NCBI GenBank assembly: GCA_027623295.1
Contig: JAQBXR010000016.1
Coordinates: forward strand, 1-60,670
Reading direction: 5' to 3'
DNA length: 60,670 bases
Source of the DNA: Planctomycetota bacterium
Lineage (GTDB): Bacteria; Planctomycetota; UBA1135
Below are positions 6,446 to 16,470 of this stretch, piece by piece. A model generated the notes under the pieces. That model worked only from the letters and a program-made list of their open reading frames with translations. It had not been told where the DNA came from and searched no databases. The position numbers were made by a program, and so were the translations under genes. Numbering within the stretch: position 1 is the first letter of the stretch; each line of letters opens with the position of its first letter.

Positions 6446-9241
6446 GTGACAAAATCCACTGAAGCATCCAAGCGCCTTTTAGTGGTCGACGGAACCGCAT
6501 TAGCATTCCGCGCCTTCTTTGCGATTCGTCATTTGACCGATGGACAAGGACGTCCGTCGGGTGCGCTTTATGGTTACATCACTTCTTTGCTGCGCGCGCT
6601 GGAAGATCATCCAGCCAAGTATGTGGTGGTGGCATGGGATCGCCCAGAGCCAACCTTTCGGCACGGCATTGATAACCAATACAAAGCCAATCGTGAGGAG
6701 CTCGATGAAGATTTGCGCATGCAGTTTCCATGGATGCGCGAAGTCACCGAGCTCCTGGGCTTGAAAAGCTTAGAGGAAGCCGGTTTCGAGGCCGATGACA
6801 TCCTTGCGAGTCTTGCGGTACAGGTTTCTGCCCAAGGCCATGAAGGGCGTTTATTCACCAGCGATAAAGATTAGGCGCAGGTGGTTTCGGACAAAGTGCT
6901 GCAGTGCCCACCACCCAAGCAAGGCTCCGATGCCCTCATCCTTGGCCCTGCCGAGATTGAGGAGAAGTATGGATTGGCACCGAGTCGTATGGCCGAGTGG
7001 CAAGCCCTAGTTGGAGATAGCAGCGATAACGTGAAAGGCATGCCTGGTGTCGGCCCGAAGCGTGCGACCACTCTGCTGCAGAAGTATGAGAACCTCGACG
7101 GTGTTCTTGCGCGCGGCCCGGAGGAAGAGAAGGGCAAGCTTGCTGAGAACTTAGGCAACTTCGCCGATTCCGTACGTTTGGCACTACGCCTAGTCACCAT
7201 GGTGACCGACATGAAGTTGGCGCCGCTGGAGGACATGCTGCCGGGCACCCCCGACTTCGACAAGGTTTTGGATTTCTGCAATGACCATGGCTTCACCACG
7301 CTGGGCAATCGATTCCAAGACTTCAAGGTAAAGGGTGGATTGCCGGGCAATATCAACCGTGATGAAGAAGCGGTGACGGAAGAAAAGGAAGGCGCGGAAT
7401 CTGGCACCTCCTCGGCGCAACGTTACGCAAGTGGTGATTACAAGCTCATTCGCACCACCGAAGAGTTGGTCGCGCTGCACGACAGCCTCAAGTCCAGCGG
7501 CGGTTTTGCATTTGACACCGAAACCACCAGCGTCGTTCCTATGCGCGCCCGTTTAGTCGGCATGTCCTTCGCATGGGAAGCCGGCAAAGCGTTTTATGTG
7601 GCTGAAAATCTGCCTGATCCACCGCTGGGTCCCGATGGACAATCTGCACTCGATTATCTAAAGCCTCTTCTCGAAGACCCAAGCCTGCCGAAGTATGGCC
7701 AGAATCTCAAGTACGACGCGCATGTCATGCGCCGCCACGGTGTAAACATACAGGGGTGGGATTTCGACACCATGGTCGCGCATTTTCTGATCGATCCACT
7801 TTCGCGCCACAACCTGGACTCCATGGCGCTGCAACATCTTGGTTTGCGCAAGATTCCGACTAAGGAGTTGCTCGGCACTGGCAAAAATGCACTGACTATG
7901 GATTTGGTGCCGATCGAGGCCGTTGCGGAATACGCCTGTGAAGACGCCGATGCCACTTTCCAGCTCGTTGCTCTTATGCGTGCCGGACTAAAAGAGGTCG
8001 CAGCAGAAAAGCTTTTCACCGAGGTTGAGTTACCCCTGATCGGAGTGCTCGAACGCATGGAAGCCGAGGGCATTCGCGTCGACAAGGAGCGCTTATTGGA
8101 AATGCGCAAAAGTTTGGGCAAACGTCAGATGGAGTTGGAAAAGAAGGTTTTTGCTGAAGCCGGCGAGCCCTTCAACCTGAACTCCCCAAAACAATTGGGC
8201 CCAATTCTGTTTGAGAAGCTGATGATCCAGGATCCGGCCGGAGTGAAGCGCGTTGGGAAAACCAAGACGGGTTATAAAACCGATGCGGCCAGCATGGAGA
8301 AGTATGCGGGCATTCCGATTGTGGATGCCTTACTTGAGTATCGCCAAGTGACCAAGTTGATTGGTACTTACGTCGATGCACTTCCAGGGTTCATCCACCC
8401 GCAAACGGGGCACATTCACAGCTCCTTCCATCAGGCGGTCGCGAGCACGGGACGTTTGAGTTCGAGTGACCCGAACCTGCAGAACATTCCCATTCGCTCC
8501 GAAGCTGGCCGCGAAATCCGTCGCGCCTTTGTCCCACGCGCCGAGGGTTGGGTGCTCATGTCGGCAGACTATTCGCAGGTGGAATTACGCGTCGTGGCAC
8601 ATCTGTCGCAAGACCCAGCGCTGATCTCCGCATTCAACGAGGGCGCCGATGTTCACGCACGGACCGCATCTTTGGTCTTCGATATCCCCCCCGATAAGGT
8701 CGATGCCGAAATGCGTTCTCGCGCGAAAGCGATTAACTTTGGCATTCTTTACGGCATGGGGCCGCAACGTCTCGCACGCGAAACTGGACTCAGCTTTCAG
8801 GAAGCGCGCGACTTCATTGACATGTACTTCCAAGCGCTTCCAGGAGTCCGCGCCTGGATCGATAAGACTCTTGAGGAAGCACGTGAGAACGGTGAAGTCC
8901 GCACGCTTCTGGGACGGCATCGCCCCACCCCCGACGTCAACTCCAGCGATGGCCGGGTACGCTCTGCTGCTGAAAACGTTGCCGTGAACACCCCAGTTCA
9001 GGGTTCCGCCGCAGATCTCATCAAGGTCGCTATGCTCAAAGTAGATGCACGCATTCAAAAGGAAGGCCTGCAGTCACGCATGATTTTGCAAGTGCATGAC
9101 GAATTGGTTTTTGATTGCCTTCTCACCGAGCTCGAGCAAATGAAGACACTTGTGCGCGAAGAAATGGAAGGCGCGTGGAAACTCGACGTCCCGCTTAAAG
9201 TGGACATGGACTATGGCCCTGATTGGGCCTCAGCTCACTAA
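6446..9241 (+). CDS. polA: DNA polymerase I, interrupted by one in-frame TAG codon
   Basis: 931 codons from GTG 6446 encode a complete polymerase I: a 5'-nuclease domain (codons 1 to about 300), an active-looking 3'-5' proofreading domain (D357-T-E-T; NLKYDAHVM; YACEDAD) and a polymerase domain (motif A DYSQVELRV with D708, motif B RAKAINFGILYG, motif C LQVHDELVF with D885). The frame is broken only by TAG at 6872-6874 (codon 143), inside FTSDKD-stop-AQVVSDK. That position is normally a hydrophobic residue in the 5'-nuclease core, so this is one substitution (for example TTG to TAG) and not a frameshift. Restart at GTG 6881 would give a Klenow-like enzyme with a split 5'-nuclease. Sequencing error, nonsense mutation and readthrough are all possible. 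Confidence 0.95.
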
Positions 9242-9247
9242 ATCGAC

Positions 9248-10933
9248 TTGGAACTAAACACGCTTCTACTCTTAGGTCTTCTACTCGCCGGCGGCGTGTT
9301 GGGTGGTCTGGTTGCGCGCTTACTCCGCCTTCCAGCACTTACCGGTTATTTGGCCGCCGGTATCCTGTTCCACTTTGGAAGCAGCCGTGGTTGGGTCGAC
9401 GGCCACGCCTTAGAAAAGCTGCGCATGCCGATTAACGATTTGGCAATGGCCATGGCCCTGTTCGTTTTAGGCGGCCAATTCCGCTTTGGCCGCCGCCGTA
9501 ATGCTACTTTCCGCCGGCTCCTGCGCGGCTCGATGGTGGAAAGCGCAATCACCTTCCTCATTGTTGCAGGACTCAGCCTTCCGGTGATTCAAAGCATTCC
9601 AGGCGCCATGATCCTTGGTGTTCTGGCCATTGCGGTAGCGCCAGCTACCACCCTCGAGGTACTTCACGAATACAACGCGAAAGGCCCCACCACAGGTATG
9701 CTCAAACAGCTCACCGCCATGAGCAATATTTGGGCCGTCTTCCTATTCGAAGTCGCCATCCTGGTCCTCCTGCTCATGGAAGGCACCGATGTCAGCCTCT
9801 GGGCCCCACTCTGGGATATTGGTGGAGCTCTGCTTTACGGATTCATTGCAGCCCATGCTCTGATTCTGCTTCAAGAACGGGTAGGACATGACAACTATGC
9901 CGTCCCGCTACTGGCGATTATTTTTCTCACCATTGGCATCTGCGCGATTACCAAGGTACCGCATATGTTGGCCTTCCTAGCCACCGGTGCCGTTGTCGCA
10001 AACCGCTCACAACTATTTGAGCGCATCACCACGGCTATGGATGGCTATGCAAAACCTGCCATTATGCTCTTTTTTGTGCTCAGCGGTTCGCATCTTGATT
10101 TCCAAAGCTTGCTCGACAACTGGTTAGCAGTAGGGCTCTATGTTTTGGGCCGCACCCTGGGCAAAGTACTTGGCACCCATATCAGCATGAGTGGATTAAA
10201 AAACATAAACCGTTTAGGCAGCTACTCCAAGGTGCCGGTTGGGCTTGGACTTTTGTGTCAGGCAGGCGCCGCTATTGCGCTAGCCACCTATGTGAAGGGC
10301 TATGACGAAGAACTTTCGGAGCGCCTATTGAACATTATCCTTGGCGCGGTGGTGATCTTTGAGTTGCTCGGGCCTTTGCTGGTCAAACGGGTCGTCGTGC
10401 TCGCAGGTGAAGTCAGCCTGGCCAATCTGATGTCGCACACTGCAGACCGCGAAGGACGGCGAGGATGGCGCAACGTGTTCCGACGAGCCTTCTCGGGGCG
10501 GGACTTCCTCCAAGCCGGAGAGTCCACGGAAATGCATGTGGAGCGTTTTATGCGCCCCACCACAGCAGCGCTGCCACGCGAAGCCAACATGACGCAGATT
10601 CTGCACTTCGCCAACAAGTCACCCTTCAATCACTTCCCAGTGATCAATCATGAGCACCACCTAGTCGGGGTTGTCACCTTGAACGACCTCAGCCAGGTCG
10701 CTTACGACAAAGCAACCGCCGCGCTGGTCACCGCCGACGATGTCGCCACCCTAAGTCCAGCCGAGGCCGCCCTGCCTTCCACAGCGACTCTGGAAGAGGC
10801 CCTGGAGTTCTTCCGCAAATTCGACGGCAACACTGCCGCGGTGATCGAAAGTGAAGCTGAACCACGCTTTGTAGGCATGCTGGAGCGGGCCGAGGTCTTG
10901 CACCTGGCTGAGCGCATGCGCCTGAAGAAATAA
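9248..10933 (+). CDS. KefB/CPA2-type cation:proton antiporter with C-terminal CBS pair
   Basis: 561 residues from TTG 9248, six bases after polA. Residues 1-390 form about a dozen membrane helices of the monovalent cation:proton antiporter-2 fold (LPALTGYLAAGIL at the start; FLATGAVVANRS; VPVGLGLLCQAGAAIALA). A linker of about 40 residues follows, then two CBS motifs from about residue 425 (VERFMRPTTAALPREANMTQ...FPVINHEHHLVGVVTLNDL, and a second, weaker repeat to residue 555). CBS pairs usually sense adenine nucleotides, so transport may be gated by energy or nucleotide state. The usual TrkA-N (RCK) domain of Kef systems is absent. The ion is not predictable. Last gene of its operon. Confidence 0.85.
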   Translation: MELNTLLLLGLLLAGGVLGGLVARLLRLPALTGYLAAGILFHFGSSRGWVDGHALEKLRMPINDLAMAMALFVLGGQFRFGRRRNATFRRLLRGSMVESAITFLIVAGLSLPVIQSIPGAMILGVLAIAVAPATTLEVLHEYNAKGPTTGMLKQLTAMSNIWAVFLFEVAILVLLLMEGTDVSLWAPLWDIGGALLYGFIAAHALILLQERVGHDNYAVPLLAIIFLTIGICAITKVPHMLAFLATGAVVANRSQLFERITTAMDGYAKPAIMLFFVLSGSHLDFQSLLDNWLAVGLYVLGRTLGKVLGTHISMSGLKNINRLGSYSKVPVGLGLLCQAGAAIALATYVKGYDEELSERLLNIILGAVVIFELLGPLLVKRVVVLAGEVSLANLMSHTADREGRRGWRNVFRRAFSGRDFLQAGESTEMHVERFMRPTTAALPREANMTQILHFANKSPFNHFPVINHEHHLVGVVTLNDLSQVAYDKATAALVTADDVATLSPAEAALPSTATLEEALEFFRKFDGNTAAVIESEAEPRFVGMLERAEVLHLAERMRLKK

Positions 10934-10976
10934 AAAACGCCCACGAATGACCGCGAGGTGCATCCGTGGGCGTTTG
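10934..10976. terminator. Hairpin between convergent genes, probable bidirectional terminator
   Basis: AAACGCCCACG (from about 10935) and CGTGGGCGTTT (to 10975) form an 11-bp stem around a loop of about 19 nt. A-rich and T-rich flanks are on either side, though the T run is short. It lies between the 3' ends of the antiporter and SPFH genes. Confidence 0.6.
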
Positions 10977-10990
10977 AAGTGGTGCGTTGC

Positions 10991-12061
10991 CTATTCCTTC
11001 CTCAGATCGCCACCCACCAACATGCGGGTGAGCTGAGCGATGTCAAGAATCTTCGGCACTTCAGGGTCGTCGCTGTTCAGAATGACACTGCGCATGTTCA
11101 AGTTTTCTGCAGCCGTCAAGGCCAGCAAAATACGACCGCCCTCCGAGTTCAGTGCAGCGGTACGCAACTCGTTGCGCAAGGCCTCAGCTTTCTGAATCGC
11201 CAAGTTTCCGTTAGCCGTGGAAATGACATTTTCGGCATCTCCCTCAGCCATGGTTTCAGTGGCGTAAACCTGAGCTTCCGCAACGATGGTGGCTAGCAAG
11301 ACATCGTATTCCGAACGCTTGGTTTGAATCTGCTTTTCCCACTCTTGGTCCTTAGCTTTTTCTTCTGCAGCAATCTTGCGTTCAATCAAGTTCACGGTTT
11401 TCTCTTCTTCCGCGACCTTGGTTTGGGCAACGTCCAGCAGAGCTTTCTGGCGCAAGAACTGCTTATCTTGCAGCTTGCTTTCATACTCAGGCTGGAAGGT
11501 GAAACGACGAATCAGGATCGATTCAGCCACACAATGGAACTCTTCCAAGTCCCTGGTGAGTTGAGGCAATACCTCTAACACCAACGCAGTCCGGCTATCT
11601 GTGAGCTGCAAATCTTCCGAAGACAACCTAGGCAATTGGTCGCGCAAAAAAGAAGTCACACGAGAATTTACGCGGTCTTGGTACTGAACCTTCAATCCTT
11701 CCGAAACGATTTTCCAAGCCTCGTCTTTCTTAATCCGATAGGAAATCGAGACCTCGTAGGTAATCAGGTTCCCATCGGCAGTACGCAACGAAAGAGGATC
11801 TTCGTAGGAATCGGTTGCCGTTCCAGTACCCCCTTCCACCCCAGCGAAGTGAATGAAGTGGGTGGTGGCGGGCAAGAAATGCCACTTGTGATAACCACTA
11901 ATGCCCAAATGGAACCCGGTTCCATAATCTTGTTGGATGATTCCCCCACCCCATTGACTTTGCTTTACACCAATCACGGCGGGCGGAACCCGCTTAAACA
12001 TGATGGTGCTGACTAAAGGAATCAGAATTAAAATGACGAGAATGGTGACGAGCTTTTTCAT
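10991..12061 (-). CDS. SPFH/band-7 protein, second of a pair
   Basis: 356 residues. One N-terminal membrane helix (5-20) precedes a band-7 domain (about 25-190; PPAVIGVKQSQWGGG... ending RRFTFQPEYESKLQDKQ). A long charged coiled-coil follows (about 195-290) and then a short C-terminal region. This is the stomatin/prohibitin/HflC plan: a membrane-anchored oligomer that scaffolds proteases or organises membrane microdomains. It is translationally coupled to the upstream SPFH gene (overlapping TAATG), suggesting a hetero-oligomer like HflK-HflC. The upstream gene supplies a GGAGGG about 10 nt before this ATG, one of few clear Shine-Dalgarno sequences here. Confidence 0.85.
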   Translation of the reverse strand: MKKLVTILVILILIPLVSTIMFKRVPPAVIGVKQSQWGGGIIQQDYGTGFHLGISGYHKWHFLPATTHFIHFAGVEGGTGTATDSYEDPLSLRTADGNLITYEVSISYRIKKDEAWKIVSEGLKVQYQDRVNSRVTSFLRDQLPRLSSEDLQLTDSRTALVLEVLPQLTRDLEEFHCVAESILIRRFTFQPEYESKLQDKQFLRQKALLDVAQTKVAEEEKTVNLIERKIAAEEKAKDQEWEKQIQTKRSEYDVLLATIVAEAQVYATETMAEGDAENVISTANGNLAIQKAEALRNELRTAALNSEGGRILLALTAAENLNMRSVILNSDDPEVPKILDIAQLTRMLVGGDLRKE

Positions 12062-13266
12062 TACTGATTCCCTCCCTTCGACGGCACCGCGGGGATGGCT
12101 CCCATATGCTCAATCCGGGTTGGAGTTGGGTCGCGACGGTAAGGCACAATCTCAAATTCAATCATGGCAAATTTGTTCGCCAAAGCTTCCTGCACCAAAA
12201 TCTCTCCTCGTGCCGCAAGCGCTTCCACCTTGGCACGGAGACCTTCCGCCTCTTTCTCAGCCAACTGAGTCAATCCACGCGCCTTTTGCAAGGATTCTCG
12301 CTCTGCGGCTTGTCCTTGTGCGACCAAACGAATGCGATAGGCATCCGCTGATTTAGTCGTCTTTACAGCATCTTTTTCAGCGCTGATACGGTCTTTTTCC
12401 ATAGTTCCGAGCAAAACCTCAAACTCGGTAGCTTTGTCGCGCTCGATGTCCGCCAAACGGCGTACCCGTTCGAGCTCCAGCTGGAAAGCTTTCTCTTTCA
12501 ACTTCTCGACTTCCTGATCAGCAACCTTGCGCTCCTCAATCGCCCGCTCATATTGCGGTTCAAAGTTTGGCTTCGGCGTCAAGATTTGCATGATGTAAAT
12601 CCCGTGAGGCTCCAACATTTCATTCAAGCGAAGTTGCGAAGCAACAGTAGCATCCTTGCGATTACCGGAATCAGCAATTTCTACGGTTGAGAAACGGCCG
12701 AACTCATCACGCAGGACTGAGCGGGCATAAGACTTAACCCAGTTTTCTTTAAAGCTATCGCCAGGGCCAGAATCGTGCAGCACCACATCGGCCTTTCCAG
12801 AAATCAAGCGGTACTGGATTTCAAGTTTGCCGAACCAGAAGTTCGAGCCATCCTTTGCGCGCACGGTCAACTTACGCACATGGTTGGCGGAACGGGTCTG
12901 TTCGCCTTCCATGAGAAAGTTGTTGGGTGACTTATCAAAAACGAAGGCTTGCGCTACGAAGGGCAAGAAGATTTTGTAACCAGGACGGTCGACAATTTCT
13001 TCTTCACCAGTGATGTAGTTCACAATCACCGCGACTTCCGTGTCTTGCACCTCAATAATGCCACCTTTGCCAGAAACGAAGGCGCCAATCAGCACCAACA
13101 AAACGGTCAAGATAAGCACACCCGTGACGAGCAGTTTTTTGTTCACCTCAGGCAGGTTCGGCATGGATGGCCCACCGGCACCAGAATTTGGTGTTCGAGG
13201 AGGTCGGGGAGGCAGCGGGGGTTTTCCACCGCCACCAAGATCAGGGAAATCAGAAGGGGAACTCAT
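12061..13266 (-). CDS. SPFH/band-7 protein with Pro/Gly-rich N-terminus, first of a pair
   Basis: 401 residues. A cytoplasmic head rich in Pro and Gly (residues 1-42, GGGGKPPLPPRPPRTPN) precedes one membrane helix (about 44-65) and a band-7 domain (about 70-255). A long helical coiled-coil follows (255-370), and then a tail. The Pro/Gly head recalls HflK, whose N-terminus is also low-complexity, so the pair is plausibly an HflK/HflC-like complex; sequence alone cannot exclude prohibitin or flotillin analogues. It is first in the two-gene operon, with its start 62 bp from the divergent EEP gene. Confidence 0.85.
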   Translation of the reverse strand: MSSPSDFPDLGGGGKPPLPPRPPRTPNSGAGGPSMPNLPEVNKKLLVTGVLILTVLLVLIGAFVSGKGGIIEVQDTEVAVIVNYITGEEEIVDRPGYKIFLPFVAQAFVFDKSPNNFLMEGEQTRSANHVRKLTVRAKDGSNFWFGKLEIQYRLISGKADVVLHDSGPGDSFKENWVKSYARSVLRDEFGRFSTVEIADSGNRKDATVASQLRLNEMLEPHGIYIMQILTPKPNFEPQYERAIEERKVADQEVEKLKEKAFQLELERVRRLADIERDKATEFEVLLGTMEKDRISAEKDAVKTTKSADAYRIRLVAQGQAAERESLQKARGLTQLAEKEAEGLRAKVEALAARGEILVQEALANKFAMIEFEIVPYRRDPTPTRIEHMGAIPAVPSKGGNQ

Positions 13267-13328
13267 GGTTTTATTACGCCCAGGATAACGACTTTGAAGG
13301 AAGATTCCCGCAATCCTATGCTTCTTGC

Positions 13329-14300
13329 ATGAGTTCTAAGGAACGCCGCAAGGCACCCGTGTTTCCACGCCTCGCTCTTCTAGGGCTCTTTACTGCATCG
13401 GTGTTTAGTTTTTTGGGCATGAAATGGGCATGGTTAAGCCTTTTTAGCCATTTCCAGGTCTATCTCGGCTTGACCTGGATTGTTTTTCTCGCTCTTTTCC
13501 GATGGATCCCTGCTTTCCCACGCGCTTTCTGGCAGCCGAAACTCATTTGGCGATGGAGCATTCTTCCAATCTTGGGACACGCCATTTTGCTGGGCAGCCT
13601 GTACATCCCGCTAACGGCGCCAGAACTTGAGGCACCCGATCAAATCGAGATTGCTTGGTTCAATATGAAGTTCGATGAGGATGCTTTGCGTGAGTTTGAA
13701 AAACGCATTGCAGACGATTTGCCAGACGTGATTGCATTGGGCGAAATCCGCCCGCACATCGAAGTTTCCTTGCCGGGCTACACCTTCAAGGTGCGCTCCC
13801 CCAAACACAACCTTCTTCTGGTTTCGCGCCTTCCCCTAGAATTCAGCAAACTAGTGCAGGTTCCGGGCGGCGGACGCGAACAGATTAGTACGCGGCTGGC
13901 TGTAGGACGACGTCGCGTTCAATTGGTTGCCGCGCATATTCGCCAACCGATTTACCCGGTGCATTTTGATGAGTTCCAACAGTTAGCCGAGTCCGCCAAA
14001 GCCGTCGACGAGATCATCATGATGGGCGACTTTAACTCCACACCTTGGGCATCGCAGTTCCGTGGATTAATCAAAGATGCAGATTTACATCACGGCCGAG
14101 AAGGCCGCGGGGTGATGAATACTTGGGGCATCGGGCAAGGCCATTGGATGCCATTGCCGATTGACCACATGGTTTATAAGGGTGCCATGGAGCTCACCGA
14201 CTTTGAAGTCATGGATTGGACCAGAAGTGATCACCGCCCCATTCGAGCTAAGTTTTTACTTGGCGGCAAATTGCGTCGCAAGATTTCCAGCGACGACTGA
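13329..14300 (+). CDS. Membrane-anchored endonuclease/exonuclease/phosphatase family protein
   Basis: 323 residues from ATG 13329; the longer open frame overlaps the divergent SPFH gene. Three hydrophobic helices (about 12-35, 38-60, 70-95) precede an EEP (DNase I-like) domain from about residue 100. Its motifs are FNMKF (strand 1 Asn), IALGEIRP (metal-binding Glu), AAHIRQP, MMGDFNSTPW and RSDHRPI. This matches the YafD-like branch of periplasm- or membrane-facing EEP hydrolases, whose substrates (phosphodiesters or lipid phosphates) are mostly unknown. TATGCT (13317-13322) lies six bases before the start, suggesting a leaderless message. Its 3' end overlaps miaA by 45 bp on the opposite strand. 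Confidence 0.85.
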   Translation: MSSKERRKAPVFPRLALLGLFTASVFSFLGMKWAWLSLFSHFQVYLGLTWIVFLALFRWIPAFPRAFWQPKLIWRWSILPILGHAILLGSLYIPLTAPELEAPDQIEIAWFNMKFDEDALREFEKRIADDLPDVIALGEIRPHIEVSLPGYTFKVRSPKHNLLLVSRLPLEFSKLVQVPGGGREQISTRLAVGRRRVQLVAAHIRQPIYPVHFDEFQQLAESAKAVDEIIMMGDFNSTPWASQFRGLIKDADLHHGREGRGVMNTWGIGQGHWMPLPIDHMVYKGAMELTDFEVMDWTRSDHRPIRAKFLLGGKLRRKISSDD

Positions 14301-15185
14301 AGCCTCCACGCCTTCTTCCATGGGCACCTTCAAAATGCCCGGGAAGGAACGTAACCATGTCATCTGACGTCGAATCAGAACATGGGTTTTGGTGATGCCT
14401 TTTTGCAGGGCTTCCTCCAAAGTACACTGCCCTTCCAAGTGATCCAAAATTTGGCGATAGCCGATGGCCTTTGCAGCGGTACGACCAAAACCAACTCCGT
14501 CGCGAATGGATTTCACTTCTTCAAGGAAACCTGCGTCGAGCATTTGAGCAAAGCGTTTCACCACGCGCTCGCGGAGGACCTCGCGGGGCCACTCCAAAAG
14601 GGCAACCGGGTCGGTGAGATCGCGCCCGGCCTGCCACTGGGATTGCCACTCGCTTAAGGCCTTGCCGGTTTGCCGATAGGTTTCTAGAGCACGTTGCAGA
14701 CGTCGCGTATCGTTTTCGTGGATGCGCTCAAAAGCATCTGGGTCTACCACTTGCAGCTCTTCGCGCAAGGCCTTTGCTTCGCCGCGATCAAGGGCGGCCT
14801 GAATGTCGTTGCGAATCGTAATGGAGGCTTGTGGAACTTCCAGTAAGCCAAACATGAGGGCTTTGAACCACATGGTGGTGCCTCCCACATAGAGCGCCGC
14901 TTTGCCGCGTGCTTGGAGCTCGGCCTCAACTTTGGCAGTGGCATCAAGGTATTGTTTGACCGAGAACTCCTCACTCGGTTCCACCACATCGATTAGGTGA
15001 TGTGGTACGGGTGCACGTTCTTCTGCACTTGGTTTCGCAGTGCCAATATCCATGCCGCGGTAGACCAACATCGAATCCAGAGACAGGATTTCGGCATTAA
15101 GTTTTTCTGCAAGCGCCAAGGACACACTGGTTTTCCCAGAGGCCGTTGGACCAAGCAGAAAATATCGTTGCGGATGCTTAGGCAT
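14256..15185 (-). CDS. miaA: tRNA dimethylallyltransferase
   Basis: MiaA adds a dimethylallyl group to N6 of adenosine 37 in tRNAs reading UNN codons. 309 residues, normal length. The P-loop GPTASGKT is at residues 12-19, followed by LSLDSMLVYRGMDIGTAKP (substrate Asp and tRNA-binding segment), LIDVVEP, YVGGTTMWFKALM and DTRRLQRALE. The C-terminal part contains GYRQI and RRQMTWLRS. The start overlaps the end of the upstream M16 peptidase gene by 8 bp, so it is probably co-transcribed with that pair. Confidence 0.96.
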   Translation of the reverse strand: MPKHPQRYFLLGPTASGKTSVSLALAEKLNAEILSLDSMLVYRGMDIGTAKPSAEERAPVPHHLIDVVEPSEEFSVKQYLDATAKVEAELQARGKAALYVGGTTMWFKALMFGLLEVPQASITIRNDIQAALDRGEAKALREELQVVDPDAFERIHENDTRRLQRALETYRQTGKALSEWQSQWQAGRDLTDPVALLEWPREVLRERVVKRFAQMLDAGFLEEVKSIRDGVGFGRTAAKAIGYRQILDHLEGQCTLEEALQKGITKTHVLIRRQMTWLRSFPGILKVPMEEGVEASVVAGNLATQFAAK

Positions 15186-16470
15186 CCTCCGCTTCGGGGA
15201 TCAAAACGGCAACCGCGGAGCGCTTGGGCAAGAACATTTCCTCAGCCCGCGCGACGACCTCCTCAAACTTGATTTCGCCAAGCATATCTAAGGTGGCAAA
15301 AGGCTGTACGCGTTCCAGCATGGCATTCAAAATGCTGCCTGCCAGAGCGCTTGGCGTTTGCAAACCACTGACCAAACCGCCCCATGCTGCTCGTTTTAGA
15401 CGCTCAAAGTCGGATTTATTCAAACCATCTGCCACGAAATCTGCCGCCGCTTTGCGAATGACTTTGACAAACTCTTTAGGCTCGTCGCATATCGCGGAAA
15501 CAATAACGTGCCCCCAATCCTTGTCACTCGACCAGTAAGCTTGGAAGGTTTCGTCAATATCGCCATTGCGATAGAGGCGTTCATGCGTTTCACTCGAGGT
15601 ATCGAAAGCCAAGTCTAGGACCAAACTACTCAAAACGCGCTGGCGTAAACGTGCGCGTCCATCGGCCAAACCGGTGGGTTCGCGCCACCCGATCCAAACA
15701 TGTGGGCGGGTGACAGAAAACGGTTTCTCCAACCACTCCTCAGCAGGAAGGGCGGGCTCTTGCGGATACAGCTTTTCCGCAATCGGGCCATCCGGAGCAT
15801 CGAGTCTTGAATCTAGATGAGCTAAAACTTTGTCGACATCGAAATCGCCGGTGAGGGCCAAACGCATGGCGCGTGGGCGGTAGAAGCCATCGAAACAAGC
15901 TTGCAGTTCGGCAGCGTTAATCCGCCGCACATCTTCCACGGAGCCACCGGGTTCAATGCGGATGCCATGCGCTTTGTACAAGGCTTCGTGCAACAGAAAA
16001 GTGCCGCAAAAGCCGGGATTGTCGCCGTACATGCGCACTTCCTGTTCAATGATGCCGCGCTCTTTGTCAACCCGCTCCTCAGTGATCAACGGATGTTGCA
16101 CGAAGTCCACCAGGACGTCTAGGCAATCTAGGTAGTGATCGGTGGTGGTGAAGTGATAGTTGGTGGTACGGAAGGAGGTTCCGCCATTGAACTCCGCGCC
16201 CAGGCGTCCAAAACGATCGAAAACTTTGTCTTCGCGTCCTTCAAATAACTTGTGCTCAAGGTAATGCGCGCTGCCCGAAGGCACTTCGACCACTTCGCCC
16301 GATGGCATGCGGAATCGCATATCGGTACTGCCAAAACGCAAACCGAAGTAACCACTTGCAGTGGTAAATCCGGGCGTCCGGCAAAGTGCAATGTCGACCC
16401 CATTCGAACTCCGCGCGAAGGTCACTTCTTCGCCGGCTTGTTCATGCTTCAAAGTCTCGAGGATTTTCAT
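15178..16470 (-). CDS. M16 family zinc metallopeptidase, catalytic-type partner (YmfH-like)
   Basis: 430 residues. The inverted zinc motif HxxEH is intact (H69-Y-L-E72-H73), and the third ligand is in RGIIEQEVRMY (Glu142 or Glu144). Two M16 half-domains make the clam-shell fold. No signal peptide is seen, so it is probably cytosolic, as for the B. subtilis YmfH/YmfF pair. It begins in a 4-bp ATGA overlap with the gene at 16467, which lacks the zinc motif. The two together fit the alpha/beta heterodimer of processing-type peptidases. Substrate is unknown; in other genomes such pairs often trim peptides. Confidence 0.88.
   Translation of the reverse strand: MKILETLKHEQAGEEVTFARSSNGVDIALCRTPGFTTASGYFGLRFGSTDMRFRMPSGEVVEVPSGSAHYLEHKLFEGREDKVFDRFGRLGAEFNGGTSFRTTNYHFTTTDHYLDCLDVLVDFVQHPLITEERVDKERGIIEQEVRMYGDNPGFCGTFLLHEALYKAHGIRIEPGGSVEDVRRINAAELQACFDGFYRPRAMRLALTGDFDVDKVLAHLDSRLDAPDGPIAEKLYPQEPALPAEEWLEKPFSVTRPHVWIGWREPTGLADGRARLRQRVLSSLVLDLAFDTSSETHERLYRNGDIDETFQAYWSSDKDWGHVIVSAICDEPKEFVKVIRKAAADFVADGLNKSDFERLKRAAWGGLVSGLQTPSALAGSILNAMLERVQPFATLDMLGEIKFEEVVARAEEMFLPKRSAVAVLIPEAEDA

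Noticed and set aside
6446..6880. TAG in polA read as pyrrolysine or as a reassigned codon
   Set aside because: No pyl genes are seen, TAG is a normal stop for other genes here, and the replaced residue would be hydrophobic. A point mutation or sequencing error fits better.
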